Source of the DNA: Nitrospirillum viridazoti
GTDB taxonomy: Bacteria > Pseudomonadota > Alphaproteobacteria > Azospirillales > Azospirillaceae
DNA length: 64,000 bases
Assembly: GCF_007827975.1 (NCBI RefSeq)
Contig: NZ_VITT01000007.1
Reading direction: 5' to 3' (one strand)
Shown here: positions 8,904 to 17,427 of the stretch, piece after piece
Numbering within the stretch: position 1 is the first letter of the stretch
Layout: every line of letters starts with the position of its first letter
Position numbers and translations under genes: made by a program
The notes under the pieces: model-generated
What the model was told of the DNA's origin: nothing
Database searches by the model: none
Seen by the model: only the letters and a program-made list of their open reading frames with translations

Positions 8904-9830
8904 ATGCTGCAGGTCCTGACGGCGCTGGCGCCCACCTTCCTGTTGATCGCGATCGGCTTCGGGTTGCGGCATTTCAAGCTGATCGACGCCGCCTTCTGGG
9001 GGGCGGCCGAGCGGCTGATCTATTACCTGCTGTTCCCCGCGCTGCTGATCGACGGCACCGCCAAGACCGACCTGTCGGGCATGGACATCTGGGCCATGGG
9101 CGGCGCCCTGGTGGGCGGCATCCTGCTGCTGAGCGCCGCCCTGCAGCTCAGCTGCCGCCGCCTGTCCGGCAGCGACCCGGCCTACACCTCGGTCTTCCAG
9201 GGGGCGGTGCGGGTCAACACCTATGTCGCCATGGCCTTGGGCGCCGCGCTGCTGGGCCCGCATGGCACGGCCCTGATGGCCATCGGCGTGCTGTTCTGCA
9301 TGCCCACGGTGAACATCCTCAGCATCCTGGTGATGCAACGCCACGGCGACATGCCGGCCGGCATGAAGCGCCACCCGCTGCGCACCCTGTGGCAGATCCT
9401 GAGCAACCCGCTGGTCTGTTCCGTCATCGTGGGCGCCGCCCTGAACCTGGCCGGCATCCGGCAGATTCCGGTGGTGTCGCCCGTCATGAACGTGCTGGGT
9501 CAGGCCAGCCTGCCCTTGGGACTTCTGGCCGTGGGCGCTGGCCTCGGCTTTTCCGCCATCCGTGGCGCCAAGGTGGCCGTGGCGGTCAGCAGCATCGCCC
9601 GCCTGGCCGTCCTGCCCGTCATCACGGCACTGCTGGCCAAGGCGCTGGGCATCCAGGGCAACGCCTTCGTCGCCGTGGTGCTGTACAACGCCCTGCCCAC
9701 CTCGGTCAGCGCCTACGTCCTGGCCCGGCAGATGGGCGGCGACGCCCCGCTGATGGCCGGCATCATCACCGTCCAGACCCTGGCGGCGGCCGTCACCCTG
9801 CCGGTGCTTCTGGCCCTGTTGACCGCCTGA
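8904..9830 (+). CDS. AEC family (auxin efflux carrier-like) transporter
   Basis: A 308-residue inner-membrane carrier with about ten hydrophobic helices in two five-helix halves. It starts MLQVLTALAPTFLLIAIGF and has the characteristic helix-breaking Asn region (FQGAVRVNTYVAMALG) in the first half and ALPTSVSAYVLARQMGGD in the second. Substrates of bacterial AEC members are usually organic acids; none can be assigned here. The gene follows ruvX by 6 nt and converges on the MFS permease gene. Confidence 0.9.
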   Translation: MLQVLTALAPTFLLIAIGFGLRHFKLIDAAFWGAAERLIYYLLFPALLIDGTAKTDLSGMDIWAMGGALVGGILLLSAALQLSCRRLSGSDPAYTSVFQGAVRVNTYVAMALGAALLGPHGTALMAIGVLFCMPTVNILSILVMQRHGDMPAGMKRHPLRTLWQILSNPLVCSVIVGAALNLAGIRQIPVVSPVMNVLGQASLPLGLLAVGAGLGFSAIRGAKVAVAVSSIARLAVLPVITALLAKALGIQGNAFVAVVLYNALPTSVSAYVLARQMGGDAPLMAGIITVQTLAAAVTLPVLLALLTA

Positions 9831-9855
9831 TCTCTTAACCCCCCTGAAACGACTT

Positions 9856-9884
9856 CGGCGGCGCAGGGGTGTCCTACGCCGCCG
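9856..9884. terminator. Hairpin between convergent genes
   Basis: An 8-bp GC-only stem (9856-9863 with 9877-9884) with a 13-nt loop between the AEC and MFS genes. No T-run follows on either strand, so it is a weak terminator candidate. Confidence 0.4.
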
Positions 9885-9910
9885 ATCGTCACGTCAAACG
9901 CCCACGCGTG

Positions 9911-11233
9911 TCAGTGCATGGACACCGCGCGGGGGGCGCCGCCGGTCTTGGCGGCGGGCTTGCCCGACAGCAGATGCAGGCCGGTCAGCAGGCCGTAGCC
10001 GGCAATCATCAGGTAGCAGACCACCGGCACGATGAAGGCCAGAACCAAGCTGGTCAGGTCGGCGACCTTGCCCGTGATCATGGGCACCACGGCGCCGCCG
10101 AAGATGGCCAGGCACAGCATGCCGGCACCCTGCGGCGTCTCTTCCTCCAGCCCATCGATGGCGATGGTGAAGATGGTGGGGAACATGATGGAGTTGCACA
10201 GGCCCACCGACAGGATGGTGGCCATGGCCAGCGTGCCGCTGCTGGCCATGGACAGGCTGACCAGCAGGGCGGCGGCCAGCGAGCACGCCATGAGCACGAT
10301 GCCGGGCCGGGCGAAGCGCAGCACGATGGAGCCGATGAAGCGGCCAATCATGGCGCCGCCCCAATACAGGCTGACCAGCACGGCGGCCTTGGATTCCGGC
10401 GTGTTCAGCACGTCGTGCAGGTGGATCACGCCGGCGAACCAGGTGCCCAGCTCGGAGGCCGCGTCCCGGGTGCGATCAAGGATCAGGTAGTTGACCATGG
10501 CGCTGCCGATGGACACTTCCGCCCCGACATAGACGAAGATAGAGACGACGCCCAGGGCCAGCTGGCTGTGGCGCAGCACCCTCAGGCTGAGGCCGCCGCC
10601 CGACTGCTGGTCGGTGGCGGCACCCTCACGCCCGCGCAGGAACCAGAACAGCACGGCCAGGACGACCAGCAGGGCCGCGATCATCAGGAAGGGCACATGC
10701 ACGCCGCGCGCGCTGGCATCCCCATCCGCCGCCTTGGACAGAATGAAGACGGAACCGAGGATGGGGCCGATGGTGGTGCCGAAGGAATTGAAGGCCTGGG
10801 CCAGGTTCAGGCGGCTGGACGCCGTTTCCGGCCGGCCCAGCAGCGACATCAGCGGGTTGGCCGCCACCTGCAGCACGGTGATGCCGCCCGCCATGACGAA
10901 CAGCGCCAGCAGGAAAGCGGCGAACAGGCCCATGCTGGAGGCCGGCACGAACAGCAGGCAGCCCAGGGTCATGATGCTGAGGCCGGCGACGATGCCGCGC
11001 AGATAGCCCAGGCGCGCCAGCAAGGCGCCCGCCGGAACAGAGACGACGAAGTAGGCCAGGAAGAAGGCGAACTGCACCAGCATCGCTTCAGTGTAGTTCA
11101 GCGAGAACTGTTCCTTCAGCTTGGGGATCACGGCGTCCACGATGGACGTGGCGAAGCCCCAGGCAAAGAACAGCATGACGACGATCGGGGCCAGCGACGT
11201 CATGGATTTGTTGTGGGCGGATGCGGTCGACAT
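9911..11233 (-). CDS. FucP-type sugar MFS permease (FHS family)
   Basis: Proton-coupled sugar importer of the fucose/glucose/galactose-H+ symporter family, taking monosaccharides across the inner membrane. About 12 helices; the N-terminal FFAWGFATSIVDAVIPKLKEQF and LVQFAFFLAYFVVSVPAGALLARLG are typical of FucP relatives, and ITVLQVAANPLMSLLG is the family hallmark. I place the start at ATG 11233 (MSTASAHNKSM); an in-frame ATG at 11284 would add 17 polar residues, and neither has a strong ribosome site. It is the last gene of the sugar locus and probably imports the monosaccharide released by the glycosidases upstream. Confidence 0.9.
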   Translation of the reverse strand: MSTASAHNKSMTSLAPIVVMLFFAWGFATSIVDAVIPKLKEQFSLNYTEAMLVQFAFFLAYFVVSVPAGALLARLGYLRGIVAGLSIMTLGCLLFVPASSMGLFAAFLLALFVMAGGITVLQVAANPLMSLLGRPETASSRLNLAQAFNSFGTTIGPILGSVFILSKAADGDASARGVHVPFLMIAALLVVLAVLFWFLRGREGAATDQQSGGGLSLRVLRHSQLALGVVSIFVYVGAEVSIGSAMVNYLILDRTRDAASELGTWFAGVIHLHDVLNTPESKAAVLVSLYWGGAMIGRFIGSIVLRFARPGIVLMACSLAAALLVSLSMASSGTLAMATILSVGLCNSIMFPTIFTIAIDGLEEETPQGAGMLCLAIFGGAVVPMITGKVADLTSLVLAFIVPVVCYLMIAGYGLLTGLHLLSGKPAAKTGGAPRAVSMH

Positions 11234-11331
11234 CGATCGTTCGTCCAGTCGGTATGATAAGTCCGGGCCCGAGGGGTTTGACATCCGCCGGGCCCGGGTT
11301 CAATGGCTATTACGACACATTCATATTTTAT

Positions 11332-11362
11332 TGCGTTGCGAAATGAAATTTTCTGCAACGCA
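11332..11362. promoter_or_regulatory. Inverted repeat in AT-rich gap upstream of the sugar permease
   Basis: 8-bp arms TGCGTTGC (11332-11339) and GCAACGCA (11355-11362), 15 nt apart, inside an AT-rich stretch between the carboxylesterase stop and the permease start. It could be a regulator site for the permease promoter or a terminator of the esterase transcript; no T-run follows. Confidence 0.4.
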
Positions 11363-11368
11363 GCATGA

Positions 11369-12970
11369 TTAGTTGGATGCGGCCTTCGTCTGCTGCTCCG
11401 CCGCCTTCTGCGCCAAATCCAGACGGTCCTTCATCGGATCGACCTCCAGCACGGGCCCCTTGGCGCCGAAGTCCATCAGGCGCTCATCCTGGCCCGCCTT
11501 GAAGGGCGTCCAGGCCGGCAGCCCCTGGGGTTCCGGCTTGCCCGTCTTCGCGAAAGCCACCCAGTAGGCGTGCGCCGCCTTGGCCGCCGCCGCGTCCGCC
11601 GCCGTCAGCGCGTCGCCATAGCGGGCCTTCACCGTATCGAAGACGAAGGGGATTTCGGTGGCGTGCGGCGTGCCCCACCATTCCTTCCGCATGCTTTCCG
11701 CCACATAGGAATAGCGGAACAGGTAGACGGGCGACTTGTGGGCCGACAGCAGGCGGGCGGTCTCGCGCGCCGGCTCGATGAACATAAAGGCGCCCGCCAC
11801 ACGGTGGCCGATCAACTTCACGTCGCGCGACCCGTCGGGATCGAACAGGGCCAGCGCCTTGTCCTTGTCGGCGCCGAACGGCGCCAGCACATTGTCCAGC
11901 GAACCACCGAAGAAGAAGCCGTCGGCCCCCGTGGCGCCCACCATCACCGGCACATCGGCGCCCGCCCCCGCCGCATAGGCCGTCACCGGCGCCGAATAGC
12001 GGACCACGGCACCATCCACCATGGGTCCGGAATAGGTCGGCACGTTCATGGTCGCCATGTTCAGGCCGTCCACCACCGCCTCCGCCGGCAGGGCGCGCAG
12101 GGCCGCCAGGCCGGCGGCGCCCGTGTCGGTGATGCCGTGCTGGGCGGCATAGGCAAGGCCCGATTTTTCCGCCGACGGCGCGTCACCATCCGCATGCAGC
12201 GGCGGCGTGGGCAGGATGCGCTCGCGTCCGGCGCCCGACTGGACGATGCCCCGGTTGAACAGCCCCTTGGCCATGGGCGAGGTCAGCAGGGTGTGGACGG
12301 AAATGCCGCCCGCGGATTCACCGAAGATGGTGACATTGTCGGGGTCGCCGCCGAAGGCGGTGATGTTGCGCTTCACCCACTGCAGGGCCGCCAGCTGGTC
12401 GAGATAGCCATAGTTGCCCACGGGGCCCTGCCCCGCCTCCGCCACCAGGGCGGGATGGGCGAAGAAGCCGAAGCGGCCGACGCGGTAGTTGAAGCTGACC
12501 AGCACAACGCCGTCACGGGCGAAGTTCGACCCGTCATAGACGGCGGGGGAGCTGCCGCCGTTCACGAAGCCACCCCCGTAGATCCACACCATCACCGGCC
12601 GCTTGGCGCCCGGCTTGACGGTGTCGGCGGGCGCCCAAACGTTCAGGTACAGGCAATCCTCCGCCGGGGCCACGCCCAGGGGCGCGGCGTCGCCCGGCAG
12701 CGGTTTCTGCATGCAGTCGGCGCCATACTCGGCGCCGGAACGTACGCCGGCCCAGGCGGCGGCCGGCTGCGGCGGGCGCCAGCGCAAGGCGCCCACCGGC
12801 GGGGCGGCGAAGGGGATGCCCTTGAACGCCGCCACATCGCCACTGACCACGCCGGAAACCCGGCCCTGTTCCACCTGCACCACCGGCGCCGCGGTCTCCG
12901 CCGCCAGGGCCGGCACTGCGGCGGTCAGCAGCAAGGCCGCGACCGCCACCCGTTTCATCATCTTGGACAT
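11369..12970 (-). CDS. Secreted type-B carboxylesterase
   Basis: Alpha/beta-hydrolase ester cleaver of the carboxylesterase type-B family, exported by a signal peptide (MSKMMKRVAVAALLLTAAVPALAA). The 533 residues show the family start (VSGVVSGDVAAFKGIPFAAPPVGALRWRPP), the oxyanion loop MVWIYGGGFVNG, the nucleophile elbow IFGESAGGISVH and the catalytic His in GTPHATEIPFVF. The ATG has AGGGGA 7-8 nt upstream. It lies within the glycosidase cluster on the same strand, so it may remove acyl groups from plant-derived glycans or glycosides. That role is inferred from context. Confidence 0.92.
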   Translation of the reverse strand: MSKMMKRVAVAALLLTAAVPALAAETAAPVVQVEQGRVSGVVSGDVAAFKGIPFAAPPVGALRWRPPQPAAAWAGVRSGAEYGADCMQKPLPGDAAPLGVAPAEDCLYLNVWAPADTVKPGAKRPVMVWIYGGGFVNGGSSPAVYDGSNFARDGVVLVSFNYRVGRFGFFAHPALVAEAGQGPVGNYGYLDQLAALQWVKRNITAFGGDPDNVTIFGESAGGISVHTLLTSPMAKGLFNRGIVQSGAGRERILPTPPLHADGDAPSAEKSGLAYAAQHGITDTGAAGLAALRALPAEAVVDGLNMATMNVPTYSGPMVDGAVVRYSAPVTAYAAGAGADVPVMVGATGADGFFFGGSLDNVLAPFGADKDKALALFDPDGSRDVKLIGHRVAGAFMFIEPARETARLLSAHKSPVYLFRYSYVAESMRKEWWGTPHATEIPFVFDTVKARYGDALTAADAAAAKAAHAYWVAFAKTGKPEPQGLPAWTPFKAGQDERLMDFGAKGPVLEVDPMKDRLDLAQKAAEQQTKAASN

Positions 12971-12996
12971 CGTATTTCCCCTGTTCTCAGCAGTGT

Positions 12997-13031
12997 CGCG
13001 GCCGGTTCAGGCTTACCCGGAACCGGCCGCG
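12997..13031 (-). terminator. Strong hairpin between the first glycosidase and the esterase
   Basis: A perfect 12-bp GC-rich stem (12997-13008 with 13020-13031), 11-nt loop, 20 nt after the glycosidase stop. Without a T-run it may stall or stabilise the 3' end rather than fully terminate. Confidence 0.5.
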
Positions 13032-13050
13032 ATCCAAGGTCCCACCAGGC

Positions 13051-15297
13051 TTATGGCTGACGGGTGGAGGCCTTGACGGCCGCCCCGCCCTTCAGCGCCA
13101 GGTCGGTGGCCGACGCGCCCACGGCCACCTGATAGTCGCCGGCCTTGACCTGCCAGGCGTGCGCGGCCTCATCGAAATTGCCCAGCAGGCGGGTGTCGGC
13201 GGTGACGGTCACGCGCTTCTTTTCCCCCGGGGCCAGGGCCACCTTGGACCAGCCGATCAGGCGCTGAGTCTTGGTGCCGGCGGCATTGGTCAGATAGACC
13301 TGGGGCACGTCCTGGCCGGGGCGCTTGCCAGTGTTGGTGACCTCGAAGCTGACGGTCAGGGTGTCGCCGCCCGTCACCTTCACGTCGCCATAGCTGAAGT
13401 GGCTGTAGCCCAGGCCGTAGCCGAAGGGGAACAGGGGCTTCGCACCCGTCTTGGCGTAATGGCGATAGCCGATGTCGGCGCCCTCCGTATAGGTGATCTC
13501 CGCCGGGCTGAACTCCGGCTTGTCGGCGCCGGGGATATCCTTGTGCAGCAACTGGCTGTCATCCGTCGGGAAGGTGATGGGCAGGCGGCCGGAGGGATTG
13601 GCGTCGCCGAACAGGATATCGGCGATGGCCTCGCCCCCCCGGCTGCCGGGATACCAGGCCTCCACCACGCCGGCCACCTTGTCCAGCCAGGGCATGTGCA
13701 CCGGCCCGCCCGTTTCCAGCACCACGATGGTGTTGGGGTTGGCGGCGGCCACGGCGGCGATCAGGGCGTCCTGGCCGTTGGGCAGGCTGAGGTCCGGCGC
13801 GTCCGCGCCCTCGCTCATCCACTGGGTGGCGAAGACGATGGCCACGTCCGTGGTCTTGGCCACGGCCGCCGCCTCCGCCGGGTAGGAGCCGTCGTTGAAA
13901 CGCACCTGTTTCTCCCCCGCCTTGGCGCGGATGGCTTTCAGGGGCGATGACGCGTGATAGACCACGGTGCGGAAGGCGCCCATCATGCCGTCGCCACCCA
14001 AGGGGATGCTGGCGCCCGGGCCCGCGTCCGACACCACCTGGGAAGAGCCGCCACCCGACAGCACGCCGGCGTTGGCGAAGCCGCCGATGACGGTGATGGT
14101 CTTGCCTTTGGTGGCCAGGGGCAGCACATCGCCCTTGTTCTTCAGCAGGACGATGCCCTCGGTCCCCGCCGCCTTGGTCACCTGGGCGTGGGCGTCGAAG
14201 TCGATGGGCGCCTTGGCCGCCGGCTTGTCGAACAGGCCGGCCGCGAACATGGAGCGCAGGATGCGCCGCGTCATGTCGGACAGGCGCTCCGCCGGTACGG
14301 TCTTATCCTGGATGGCGGCCTTCAGCGGCTCATTGAACCAGACCTTGCCTCCGGGACTAAGCATGACGTCGATTTGCTCACCCGATTCCTGGTCCAGGCC
14401 GTTCACAGCCGCCTCGACACCATGAACCGCGCCCCAGTCGGACATGACCCAGCCAGGATAGGCCCAGTCGGTCTTCAGCACCTTGTTCAGCAGGAAGGGG
14501 TTGTCGCAGGCATAGGCGCCGTTGACCTTGTTGTAGGCGCACATGACGGAGCCGGGCTTGCCCTTCTCGATGGCGATCTGGAAGGCCAGCAGGTCGCTTT
14601 CGCGCGCCGCCGCCTCCGCGATCTTGACATCCAGGGTCATGCGCTGGGTCTCCTGGTCGTTCACCGCGAAGTGCTTGATGGTGGAAACGATGTTCTGGTC
14701 CTGGATGCCCCGGATGGATTCCCCGCCCAGGGTGCCGGCCAGCAAGGGATCCTCGCCCAGATATTCGAAGTTGCGGCCATTGCGCGGGTCGCGCGCCAGG
14801 TTGACGCCGCCGGCCAGCAGGACGTTCAGCCCCTTGGCGTGTGCCTCCTTGCCGATCATGGCGCCACCCTTGTAGGCGGTGTCGGGATTCCAGGTGGAGG
14901 CGAGCGACAGGCCGGATGGCAAGGCCGTGGACGGGTCGCCCGGACGCACGTTCATGGGGTTGGCCACGCCCAGGCTGGCGTCGCTCTCCTGCAGGGCCGG
15001 GATGCCCAGGCGCGGCACGCCGGGGATGTAGCCGGCGGACCCGATGGCACCTTCCGGCAGCTTGGCGCCCAGGAAGGGCATGGCCATGGGCCCGTGGACC
15101 AGGCCGATGCGCTCATCCAGCGTCAATTCCTTGTTCAGCAGGTCGGCGCGCTGGTCCGGCGACAGCTTGGTGTCCATCCACGGCCGCGCCGCCTCGGCGG
15201 CCAGGGCGGTGGTCGCCAACGGAGCGGTGAGCGAGAGCGACAGGGCCGTGCCCAGCAGCAGGCGGCGCATGCAATCGGTCATGGGGTGCGTTTCCAT
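13051..15297 (-). CDS. Glycoside hydrolase family 3, BglX-like beta-glucosidase/xylosidase
   Basis: Secreted retaining glycosidase removing beta-linked glucose or xylose from non-reducing ends. The start is placed at ATG 15297 (METHPMTDCMRRLLL), with an alternative at 15282; the open frame upstream is not signal-like. About 748 residues: signal peptide, GH3 N-domain with KHFAVNDQET and the nucleophile Asp in GWVMSDWGAVHG, GH3 C-domain (GGGSSQVV, VVVLETGGPVHMPW), and a C-terminal fibronectin III-like domain (FPFGYGLGYSHFSYGDVKV). It lies 25 nt after a second GH3 gene. Substrate linkage cannot be fixed by reading. Confidence 0.93.
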   Translation of the reverse strand: METHPMTDCMRRLLLGTALSLSLTAPLATTALAAEAARPWMDTKLSPDQRADLLNKELTLDERIGLVHGPMAMPFLGAKLPEGAIGSAGYIPGVPRLGIPALQESDASLGVANPMNVRPGDPSTALPSGLSLASTWNPDTAYKGGAMIGKEAHAKGLNVLLAGGVNLARDPRNGRNFEYLGEDPLLAGTLGGESIRGIQDQNIVSTIKHFAVNDQETQRMTLDVKIAEAAARESDLLAFQIAIEKGKPGSVMCAYNKVNGAYACDNPFLLNKVLKTDWAYPGWVMSDWGAVHGVEAAVNGLDQESGEQIDVMLSPGGKVWFNEPLKAAIQDKTVPAERLSDMTRRILRSMFAAGLFDKPAAKAPIDFDAHAQVTKAAGTEGIVLLKNKGDVLPLATKGKTITVIGGFANAGVLSGGGSSQVVSDAGPGASIPLGGDGMMGAFRTVVYHASSPLKAIRAKAGEKQVRFNDGSYPAEAAAVAKTTDVAIVFATQWMSEGADAPDLSLPNGQDALIAAVAAANPNTIVVLETGGPVHMPWLDKVAGVVEAWYPGSRGGEAIADILFGDANPSGRLPITFPTDDSQLLHKDIPGADKPEFSPAEITYTEGADIGYRHYAKTGAKPLFPFGYGLGYSHFSYGDVKVTGGDTLTVSFEVTNTGKRPGQDVPQVYLTNAAGTKTQRLIGWSKVALAPGEKKRVTVTADTRLLGNFDEAAHAWQVKAGDYQVAVGASATDLALKGGAAVKASTRQP

Positions 15298-15322
15298 CAA
15301 GTAGTTTCTTTCCAAAAAGGGG

Positions 15323-17317
15323 TCACGGCTGACGCAGGCCCGCGCCGATTGGGTACAGCGGGTCCTTGCTGTCATGCGGCACGTCCGACGCCTGGGCCGC
15401 CACTGACGCCATGCTGCGCGGCAGCTCGAACGGCAGATGGCCCTGCGCTGCCACCTTGCCGGTGACCACGTCCAGGAAGGCCCGGTCGCTGACGCCGAAA
15501 TCGGCATAAAGGCGGGCGGCCTTGTCGCGGATGTTGGTCAGGATGGCCGGGCGGTCGAGATAGACGCTGACCACCGCCGGCACCTTGGCGGCAGCCACGG
15601 CCTTCAAGGCCTCGTAATCCGCGTTGCCGTCATGGAAGCCCAAATCACCCTCATGCTGCAGGCTGCCGAAGGTGTAGTTGGGATGCAGGGTCTGGAAGGG
15701 CGCGGACAGGCGCAGAAGGGCGACCTCGGCCTGTTTGGGATCATCCACCACCGTCAGGCCGGCGGCCTTGGCGGCCTCGGCCGACACGCCGCGCAGATAG
15801 ACCTTGCGGCCTGCGAGGGCCACAGGGCCCTCACCCGCCTCCAGCAAAACCATGGAGCGGGATTGCGCCGCCAGCCCCTCGGCCAGGAACTGCGGCGTGC
15901 CCACAACCTTGGCGGCGGCGTCGGCATCCACGTAGGGGTTCTCGAACAGGCCTTGCTGGAACTTCAGGGCCAGGATGCGGCGCACCGACTGGTCCAGCCG
16001 CGCCTCGGTCACCAAACCCTGCTTCACCGCCGCCAGCAGGGGCGCGGGATCGTCCACGCCGCCGAACTGGTCCAGCCCAGCCTCCAGCCCCTTGGCGAAG
16101 CGCGCTGGGGTGGAGAGGTCCTCCACGCCCCAGGCGGTGGAGAAATCCTTGAAGGTGGGCCGCTCACCCGCAGGGAAGCCGTTGCGGCACACCGCGTTGC
16201 AGTCATTGGCGATGGCCCAGTCGGACAGGATGATGCCCTGGAAGCCATAGGTGCCGCGCAGCAGGTCGGTCAGGAGCCAATGATTGAAACCGGCGCCCAC
16301 CTGCTCCACCGGCTTTCCGTCCACCACCATCTCTTTCAGGATGGAATAGGTGGGCATGACGCCGGCCACGTGGGCGGCGAAGGCGCCCTTGAAGGGCAGG
16401 ACGTGCAGGTCGAAATGGGCCGGTCGCACCAAGGAATAGCGGCCATAGCTGTTGTGGCTGTCGAAGCCCTCCGCCGCCGCGCCATAGCCCACCCAGTGCT
16501 TGACCACCGCTGATACGCCGCTGACACCGGGGCCGTCGTCCCCGCCCTGAAAGCCCTCGACATAGGCCTGCACCAGGCGGCCGTCCAAAATGGGATCCTC
16601 GCCAAAGGTGCCGTTGATGCGGGACCAGCGCGGCTCCGTCGCCACGTCGGCCTGGGGCGACAGGGTCTGGTGGATGCCCACCGCCCGGTATTCCTGGCGG
16701 GCGATGTCGGCGAAGCGGCGCACCAGGGCGGGGTCGCCGATGGCGCCCAGGCCCAGCGTCTCCGGCCATTGCGAGAAGCCGGCGGACAGCTGGCTGGCGC
16801 CGGCCGTCACCTGGAAATGGTTGCGCGGGTCGGTGCTGAGCGTCAGGGGGATGCCCAGGCGTCCGCCCTCCGCCACCGCCTGCAGGCGGTTGTCCTGTTC
16901 CGCCAACTGCTGGGGCGGCGTCGCCTGGCGGGTGATCAGCGTGGTGATGCCAAAGTCCCGGATCATGTGGGTGGCCAACGGGAAATCGTAGGGCCCCCGC
17001 ATGGTGGCGAAGGTGAAGCCGCCTTCTGGCGGAACCGTGCCGTGCAGCAGGGTGCCTGCCTTCTCCGCTACTGTCATGCGGCCCAGCAGATCGGTCACGC
17101 GGGCGTCAACCGGCAGGCGCCAGTCCTCGTAAGGGTCCAGCTTGCCGTTGCCGTTCAGGTCGCGGAAAGACAGCCCGTCCACCGACAGCAGCGGCTTCAC
17201 CCGGCTGCCCAGCACCGGTTGCGGTGGCCCGCCAGCCGTTCCCCCCCCTAGGGCGGGGGCGGCCAGCAGCAGGCTCAAGGTCACCAATGCGGTCAGGCGG
17301 CGGCGCGGCGAAGGCAT
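15323..17317 (-). CDS. Glycoside hydrolase family 3, shorter form without FnIII domain
   Basis: A second exported GH3 enzyme, 664 residues, with signal peptide MPSPRRRLTALVTLSLLLAAPA. Just after it is an Asp/Asn-rich loop, FRDLNGNGKLDPYEDW, a feature of one GH3 subgroup that resembles a calcium loop. The catalytic domain has VVKHWVGYG and the nucleophile Asp in GIILSDWAIAND. The C-terminal domain is reduced and no fibronectin III module follows. Only 25 nt separate it from the other GH3, so the two are co-transcribed and probably act on related oligosaccharides. The terminator at 17345-17390 separates it from the receptor gene upstream. Confidence 0.9.
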   Translation of the reverse strand: MPSPRRRLTALVTLSLLLAAPALGGGTAGGPPQPVLGSRVKPLLSVDGLSFRDLNGNGKLDPYEDWRLPVDARVTDLLGRMTVAEKAGTLLHGTVPPEGGFTFATMRGPYDFPLATHMIRDFGITTLITRQATPPQQLAEQDNRLQAVAEGGRLGIPLTLSTDPRNHFQVTAGASQLSAGFSQWPETLGLGAIGDPALVRRFADIARQEYRAVGIHQTLSPQADVATEPRWSRINGTFGEDPILDGRLVQAYVEGFQGGDDGPGVSGVSAVVKHWVGYGAAAEGFDSHNSYGRYSLVRPAHFDLHVLPFKGAFAAHVAGVMPTYSILKEMVVDGKPVEQVGAGFNHWLLTDLLRGTYGFQGIILSDWAIANDCNAVCRNGFPAGERPTFKDFSTAWGVEDLSTPARFAKGLEAGLDQFGGVDDPAPLLAAVKQGLVTEARLDQSVRRILALKFQQGLFENPYVDADAAAKVVGTPQFLAEGLAAQSRSMVLLEAGEGPVALAGRKVYLRGVSAEAAKAAGLTVVDDPKQAEVALLRLSAPFQTLHPNYTFGSLQHEGDLGFHDGNADYEALKAVAAAKVPAVVSVYLDRPAILTNIRDKAARLYADFGVSDRAFLDVVTGKVAAQGHLPFELPRSMASVAAQASDVPHDSKDPLYPIGAGLRQP

Positions 17318-17344
17318 GGGCTTTTCATCCCGTAAGGCGAAATG

Positions 17345-17390
17345 GAAAAAAGAGGCGTGCCGCCGGGGAAGGAAGTTCCTGCGGCACGCC
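17345..17390 (-). terminator. Rho-independent terminator after the TonB-dependent receptor gene
   Basis: A 10-bp perfect stem (17354-17363 with 17381-17390), with a second small stem inside the loop, followed on the minus strand by TCTTTTTTCC. It should stop or attenuate receptor transcripts before the GH3 genes. Confidence 0.8.
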
Positions 17391-17427
17391 CTGGGGAAGT
17401 GAGGCGACAGGCCTCGGAGGAAGCGGG

